Shown: positions 60,205-64,000 of the stretch, one piece after another
Layout of the letters: the number at the start of each line of letters is the position of its first letter
Position numbering within the stretch: the first letter of the stretch is position 1
Source: an uncultured bacterium
GTDB taxonomy: Bacteria; Cyanobacteriota; Vampirovibrionia; Gastranaerophilales; Gastranaerophilaceae
Direction of reading: 5' to 3'
Length of the DNA stretch: 64,000 bases
Assembly (NCBI GenBank): GCA_902780525.1
Contig: CACZFL010000004.1
Coordinates: 30,697 to 94,696 of the forward strand
Translations under genes and position numbers: made by a program
The notes under the pieces: generated by a model
Told to the model about the DNA's origin: nothing
The model's database searches: none
What the model saw: the letters and a program-made list of their open reading frames with translations, nothing else

Positions 60205-60984
60205 ATGACTAGTGTGCAGTATTACAACGGACAGGAATTTCAGAATAGAGCTCCGATGACTCAAGCTGAGGGCTTTCTTCTTGCGACAGCGGTATCAAGT
60301 GCAATTTTATCTCCTCTTGCTTATTTGCATAAACCGTTTTTAAATCAATTGCGCAAAGAAGAGCCAAATAATTATATATATAAAGATGCACTCCAAAAAG
60401 CCGTATATGTTTCAGGACTTCATAAAGAAGGAGTAAGAGTAATTCCTGCTCAAAACTTACCGGGCTTTAATGATTATAAATTAGGGTATAACGCTTGTTT
60501 TATACCTAAATCCAAACAGGTTTTGATTAATACAGATAAAATTTCTGTAGCAGGTTTCCATGAACTGGGACATGCACTTAATGCCCTTAAAAGCAAATAC
60601 GGAGTAAAATATCTTGCAAAAATGCGTGGTCCGGGATATGTTTTAGCAGGCTTAATGGAATATTTTGCAATATTTTCGAGAACAAAGCCAAAATGTGCAC
60701 CAAGAAGTTTTACAGATGTTATAGAGGATAATTGTGGAAAATTAGCATTTTTCGCTATGCTTCCCGTTGTAGCAGAAGAAGCAATCGCAAGTATTCGTGG
60801 TGTAAATCTCGCAAGAGATAAAAAAATTGATCTTCCTGAACCATTAATAAAGAATATGAAAAAACTTTATGCAAAAGCACTTGCAACATACGGGGGTCGT
60901 GCCGTTCTGGGCGGACTCGCAGTATATGCGTCAAGAAAAGTTATGGACCATTTTACCAGACCGAAGCCGGTTGATTATAATTGA
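60205..60984 (+). CDS. unknown membrane-associated protein with HELGH zinc-metallopeptidase motif
   Basis: 259 residues. No classical signal peptide: MTSVQYYNGQEFQNRAPMTQ, then a hydrophobic stretch (GFLLATAVSSAILSPLAYLH, 23-42). HELGH (HExxH) occurs in VAGFHELGHALNALKSKY near residue 119, the zinc-binding/catalytic signature of many metalloproteases. A second hydrophobic patch is near 195. Possible third ligand in LMEYFAIF or VAEEAIASI. No named family recognised. SD CAGGTG. Overlaps the convergent downstream gene by 10 bp. The upstream phased TTGTAA repeat links it to the sigma-28 and coiled-coil genes. Confidence 0.72.
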   Translation: MTSVQYYNGQEFQNRAPMTQAEGFLLATAVSSAILSPLAYLHKPFLNQLRKEEPNNYIYKDALQKAVYVSGLHKEGVRVIPAQNLPGFNDYKLGYNACFIPKSKQVLINTDKISVAGFHELGHALNALKSKYGVKYLAKMRGPGYVLAGLMEYFAIFSRTKPKCAPRSFTDVIEDNCGKLAFFAMLPVVAEEAIASIRGVNLARDKKIDLPEPLIKNMKKLYAKALATYGGRAVLGGLAVYASRKVMDHFTRPKPVDYN

Positions 60985-62009
60985 TTTCCTTCGGGAATAA
61001 ATTTCTTTACTTCGTGGTTCTTATTGTCGTAAATGATTATATTTTCACGGTTTCCGTCTTTGTAGTCAGAAGAATACGTGTTTTTAAGTTTCAGGTCAGA
61101 AGTATAAATAGTTTCCTTTGTTTTTTGTCCATCAGAATAATCGCTGAAAATTGAGCAGCTCTCATTTGTTTTGTCGGCATTGTAGTATGTAAAACGTTTT
61201 ATATCGGCATCTTCAAACGTTGTTGACACATTAATTTTTGTATTCCCGTTTTTGTCGTATAGAAGGTGCTCAATTCTTAAATCAGTACCGTTACTAAGTG
61301 TTTCTTTACGAATTGAAATGACCTTACCTTCAGAATCTTTCATTTCATATTTTACCGGATTATCAGAGTCGTAATTCCATTCTTCAACAAATTCAACATC
61401 ACCATTTGAATCGTACTTAGTGTGTTTTATAGGCTGGTTTGTATCTTTATCATAAGCCCAGATGTCGTTTTGAGAATCTTTTATTTTGTCATTATAACCG
61501 AGCGTTGTCCTAATTTGATGACCGTTTAAAATATTCAGCTCAGTAAATTCAATACCATGTCTGATATTTTCAGAATTATCTGAAATTATAAGTAACTTGT
61601 CTTTCTGTTTCTGTATCATGTAGATATTGCTATTTTTACTAATATCTGTAACAGTTTCACGTATGTTATCAGGTACGTTTGAGATTTCTGTTATTGCGGA
61701 TAAAGGCAGAGCGGAAGACGGCAGATCATCGTATAAATTTGTTTGTATTACGGATTCGTTTTTATCGTGAAAAAATCCTTTTTCTTCTACTATTCCGCCT
61801 TTTAGGCTTTTATTATTTTCATTCGTTTTAGACAAGGAATTATTGCTGTTTTTCCCGCTATTTTCTGTAACAGTGGTTTCCTGCTGTTCAGATTTCTTTA
61901 TCTTATCCTGCGACTGATTATTATCATCTTTTTTTAAAAATTCTACAGATATTATCAGTCCTGCAATTATAATTGCTGAAGCACAAATTAAAACCTTTTT
62001 TTTGTCCAT
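60975..62009 (-). CDS. membrane-anchored protein with YD/MORN-like repeats
   Basis: 344 residues. One N-terminal TM anchor (VLICASAIIIAGLIISVEFL), a polar Ser/Asn/Lys linker to about 95, then a beta-rich extracytoplasmic region with irregular repeats of the type YDKNGN, YDSNGD and KDSEGK (residues 170-335), which recall YD or MORN-like wrap motifs. Function unknown; surface or periplasmic. RBS is weak (AAGGATATGGGG, then 8 bases). Convergent with the HELGH gene. Confidence 0.7.
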   Translation of the reverse strand: MDKKKVLICASAIIIAGLIISVEFLKKDDNNQSQDKIKKSEQQETTVTENSGKNSNNSLSKTNENNKSLKGGIVEEKGFFHDKNESVIQTNLYDDLPSSALPLSAITEISNVPDNIRETVTDISKNSNIYMIQKQKDKLLIISDNSENIRHGIEFTELNILNGHQIRTTLGYNDKIKDSQNDIWAYDKDTNQPIKHTKYDSNGDVEFVEEWNYDSDNPVKYEMKDSEGKVISIRKETLSNGTDLRIEHLLYDKNGNTKINVSTTFEDADIKRFTYYNADKTNESCSIFSDYSDGQKTKETIYTSDLKLKNTYSSDYKDGNRENIIIYDNKNHEVKKFIPEGNQL

Positions 62010-62073
62010 AATTAAAACCCCATATCCTTAATTAGATTATAATCATTTTCCATGTATTTATCAATATTTTTTG

Positions 62074-62082
62074 TGATAAAAT
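62074..62082 (+). promoter_or_regulatory. extended -10 promoter, leaderless-type
   Basis: TGATAAAAT is an extended -10 (TG, one base, TAAAAT), ending 6 bases before the ATG at 62089. No SD. Confidence 0.5.
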
Positions 62083-62088
62083 TTTTGT

Positions 62089-62769
62089 ATGGATATTTTA
62101 GGAAAACTTGCGGGAAAAATTATAGTATCTGTACAAGCTATGCCAGGTGAGCCGCTTTATGATGAGGTTTGTTTGAAAAGTATGATGGCATCTGTCATTA
62201 ATGGAGGTGCAACTGCTCTGCGTGTTGCAGGTGTTCGTGATGTTAAGAATGCCAAGACCTTTGGTGTTACTGTTATCGGTATTACAAAACCTGATAAGTT
62301 ACCTGATAACTGGAAAGAAGTTGTTTATATTACTCCAACTATTAAGGAAGTAAATGAACTTATTGATGCGGATGCTGATATTATTGCTTTTGACGGTACT
62401 TCAAGAGTTAGACCAAATGGCTGTAATCTAAAAGAGATTATTGATAGAATACACTCTGCAAATAAACTTGCAATGGCTGATATATCTACTTTAGATGAGG
62501 GGATAAATTGTTCAGAACTTGGCGCAGATATTGTTTCTACTACTCTATCAGGATATACAAAAGAGTCTGAATCAGACTCTGATAGACCGGATTTTGAACT
62601 TTTGAGAAATCTTGTCAAAACGGTTAATATACCTGTTATATTAGAAGGAAGAGTGTGGGAACCTGATGAAGTTGCAAAAGCATTTGAACTTGGAGCACAC
62701 AGTGTTGTAATTGGCTCTGCCATAACTCGTCCGCAGCTTATTACAAAAAGATTTATTAACCATAAATAA
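62089..62769 (+). CDS. nanE: N-acylglucosamine-6-phosphate 2-epimerase
   Basis: 226 residues. KIIVSVQAMPGEPLYDEVCL at the N-terminus and GGATALRVAGVRDVKN, VIGITKPDK, MADISTLDEGINCSELGADI, STTLSGYT and VILEGRVWEPDEVAKAFELG all match NanE. Converts ManNAc-6-P to GlcNAc-6-P in sialic-acid use. Followed 14 bp later by a ROK kinase, the usual ManNAc-kinase family; nanA is not in the window. No SD; leaderless-type promoter. Confidence 0.93.
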   Translation: MDILGKLAGKIIVSVQAMPGEPLYDEVCLKSMMASVINGGATALRVAGVRDVKNAKTFGVTVIGITKPDKLPDNWKEVVYITPTIKEVNELIDADADIIAFDGTSRVRPNGCNLKEIIDRIHSANKLAMADISTLDEGINCSELGADIVSTTLSGYTKESESDSDRPDFELLRNLVKTVNIPVILEGRVWEPDEVAKAFELGAHSVVIGSAITRPQLITKRFINHK

Positions 62770-62783
62770 AATAGGATGTGTAT

Positions 62784-63659
62784 ATGAAAAAAGCTTTAGC
62801 ATTTGATATTGGTGGTACAAAAATTTATAGTACGATTATCGATGAGTCAGGTAATATATTGTCTGATATTGATAAATTTTCTACTCCTAAATCATTAGAT
62901 GAGATTAAAAATATTTTATCTGAACAAATCAATAAATATGAAAATGAGGTCGATGCTATTGCAATTGCCACAGCCGGAGCCGTTAATAATTCAAACACGG
63001 CAGTAATCGGTTCAACAGGGAATTTGGTTAATGGGTACAGTACACTCGATTTTCAAAGTTTAAGTAAAAAGAAAGTGTTTTTGGAAAATGATGCAAATGC
63101 TGCAGCCTGGGCAGAATATAAAATAGGTTCTTCAAAAGGTTCGTCTGTTTCAGTAATGCTCACTCTTGGAACTGGTGTCGGCGGAGGTATTATTATCAAT
63201 GACAGGCTTCTGAAAGGAAAATCCGGTGCAGCAGGTGAGATGCATTTTAAAATGTATCCTGATAAACGCAGAAAATGTTCTTGCGGAAGCTGGGATTGTT
63301 TTGAAATTTATGCATCTGGTACTGCACTTAAAATAGATGCCGAAGAAATGCTTAATGATAAAAATGTTACTACTTATGATGTTATAAATGGTGTTAAGCA
63401 AGGTAACAAAATTATGATTGATGTATTGAATAAATGGCAAAATGATATTACTATTGGTATCAAGGGTTTGGTAAATATATTTGACCCGGATTGTGTAGTT
63501 TTGTCAGGTTCAATGGCTCAGTTTGTTGACAACGCTAAAATCGAAAATGAAGTTAATTCTGATATAGTTACAACTCCAACTAAAATCAAAACGGCAACTG
63601 CCGGTAATTATGCAGGTATGATAGGCGTATCATTGCTTGCACTTTCACAGGAAGTATAA
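62784..63659 (+). CDS. ROK-family sugar kinase (probable N-acetylmannosamine kinase or glucokinase)
   Basis: 291 residues. N-terminal phosphate motif AFDIGGTKIYSTIID, catalytic LENDANAAAWAE, LTLGTGVGGGIIIND, and the ROK zinc motif as HFKMYPDKRRKCSCGSWDCF (CxCGxxxC). Position after nanE suggests ManNAc kinase, but substrate choice is not readable. ATG 62784 chosen: AGGA lies 7 bases upstream and GTG 62778 is unnecessary. Directly abuts the next gene. Confidence 0.9.
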   Translation: MKKALAFDIGGTKIYSTIIDESGNILSDIDKFSTPKSLDEIKNILSEQINKYENEVDAIAIATAGAVNNSNTAVIGSTGNLVNGYSTLDFQSLSKKKVFLENDANAAAWAEYKIGSSKGSSVSVMLTLGTGVGGGIIINDRLLKGKSGAAGEMHFKMYPDKRRKCSCGSWDCFEIYASGTALKIDAEEMLNDKNVTTYDVINGVKQGNKIMIDVLNKWQNDITIGIKGLVNIFDPDCVVLSGSMAQFVDNAKIENEVNSDIVTTPTKIKTATAGNYAGMIGVSLLALSQEV

Positions 63660-63875
63660 ATGGGTAAAGCTAAAAAGAGAAGTTTTAATAACGGTATAAA
63701 TGATAAATTCCCTTATATGACAAGGGAGTCTGCACTTTGTTCCGTGATAAATAATATTAATAATAAATCTAAAGTTATTGATACTATAACCTTGTTTGGT
63801 TTTTCTGCAGAAGAAATGCTTGAAGCCGGTGCTGCTTATGAAGATGTTGTTGCACTGGGCGGTCTTGTAAAGTAA
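63660..63875 (+). CDS. small unknown protein downstream of the ROK kinase
   Basis: 71 residues. MGKAKKRSFNNGINDKFPYM then a helical part (ESALCSVINNINNKSKVIDT) and FSAEEMLEAGAAYEDVVALG. Starts at the base after the kinase stop, with GGAAG upstream, so it is in the same operon. No family recognised. Confidence 0.65.
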   Translation: MGKAKKRSFNNGINDKFPYMTRESALCSVINNINNKSKVIDTITLFGFSAEEMLEAGAAYEDVVALGGLVK

Positions 63876-63910
63876 ATATATTCAGCTTTACTCACTCGCG
63901 CAAAAATAAA

Positions 63911-63935
63911 GCCTGAGTAGTAACTCAGGCGAAAA
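63911..63935 (+). terminator. hairpin after the nanE operon
   Basis: GCCTGAGT, loop AGTA, ACTCAGGC followed by GAAAAAGGG; stem strong but T-tract poor. A CTCACTCGCG string like that of the GC-rich repeats lies just before it (63891-63900). Confidence 0.55.
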
Positions 63936-64000
63936 AGGGAAAAGGGATTAAAAAGGGAAATCTTCATCTTACATTTACGAGAAAATACCGAATGTTCTTT

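Noticed and set aside
1..64000. insertion sequences or prophage
   Set aside because: No transposase, integrase, recombinase or phage structural gene was recognised; the only mobile-looking items are short repeats.

Overview
The window looks like a chromosome segment of a non-photosynthetic relative of the Cyanobacteria (Melainabacteria/Vampirovibrionia, most likely a gut Gastranaerophilales). This placement is inferred from gene content. The DNA is AT-rich. It carries two markers typical of cyanobacteria and plastids, a Ycf23/DUF561 protein and a Ycf45-like AAA ATPase. It also has an outer membrane (TolC/RND efflux), a flagellar export apparatus, and no photosynthesis genes. TGA is used as a stop.

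Layout. 1-504: GC-rich repeats without a gene. 0.5-2.8 kb: flavodoxin-family protein, Lrp/AsnC regulator and aminotransferase. 2.8-5.9 kb: FAD oxidoreductase and exported TPR protein. 6.1-11.6 kb: three lineage-specific genes, each behind a clear sigma-28 (FliA) type promoter; two are tandem paralogues. 11.6-17.7 kb: bS21, DNA polymerase III delta' and delta, parvulin, M24 peptidase, a coiled-coil protein and HU. 18 kb: tRNA-Val and a CheR-like methyltransferase. 18.9-21.4 kb: leuS. 21.5-27.6 kb: fliP-fliQ-fliR-flhB-flhA-PilZ and a 2-TM protein, all on the minus strand. 27.7-30.1 kb: unknown proteins. 30.2-32.8 kb: the rpmG-tRNA-Trp-secE-nusG-rplK-rplA cluster. 33-40.4 kb: homocitrate/isopropylmalate synthase-family protein, AGCS symporter, queE, DnaJ-like, thioredoxin-like, rmlA and tig. 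40.5-45.5 kb: a signalling operon (GAF/HD-GYP, TPR protein, two LuxR-type response regulators, pentapeptide repeats). 45.6-54.4 kb: rpmB, a small acidic protein, Ycf45-like ATPase and an RND tripartite pump. 54.4-60 kb: dxr, Ycf23, a trypsin-like protease, a possible FliK-like protein, a UROD/MetE-fold protein and rplI. 60-63.9 kb: HELGH protein, YD-like exported protein, nanE, ROK kinase and a small protein.

The most interesting signal is a putative regulon. Three sigma-28 promoters and two sigma-A-like promoters carry the same dyad (TTGTAACAA or a close variant) at a fixed distance upstream. In three of them it is preceded by TTGTAAA exactly 10 bp earlier. A sixth gene (HELGH protein) has the same 10-bp-phased repeat, and a seventh has a degenerate version. 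The controlled genes encode lineage-restricted, signal-peptide-less, coiled-coil or acidic proteins. The two paralogues have a layout that recalls type III translocators: conserved N-terminus, hydrophobic block, coiled coil, second hydrophobic block. Since the window also encodes the flagellar type III export core, these are candidates for flagellum-exported proteins. That is inference and not demonstrated here. Other signals are apparently leaderless genes with exactly 6 nt between the -10 box and ATG, an over-represented GGGGTAAAT word, and GC-rich repeats next to tRNA genes.
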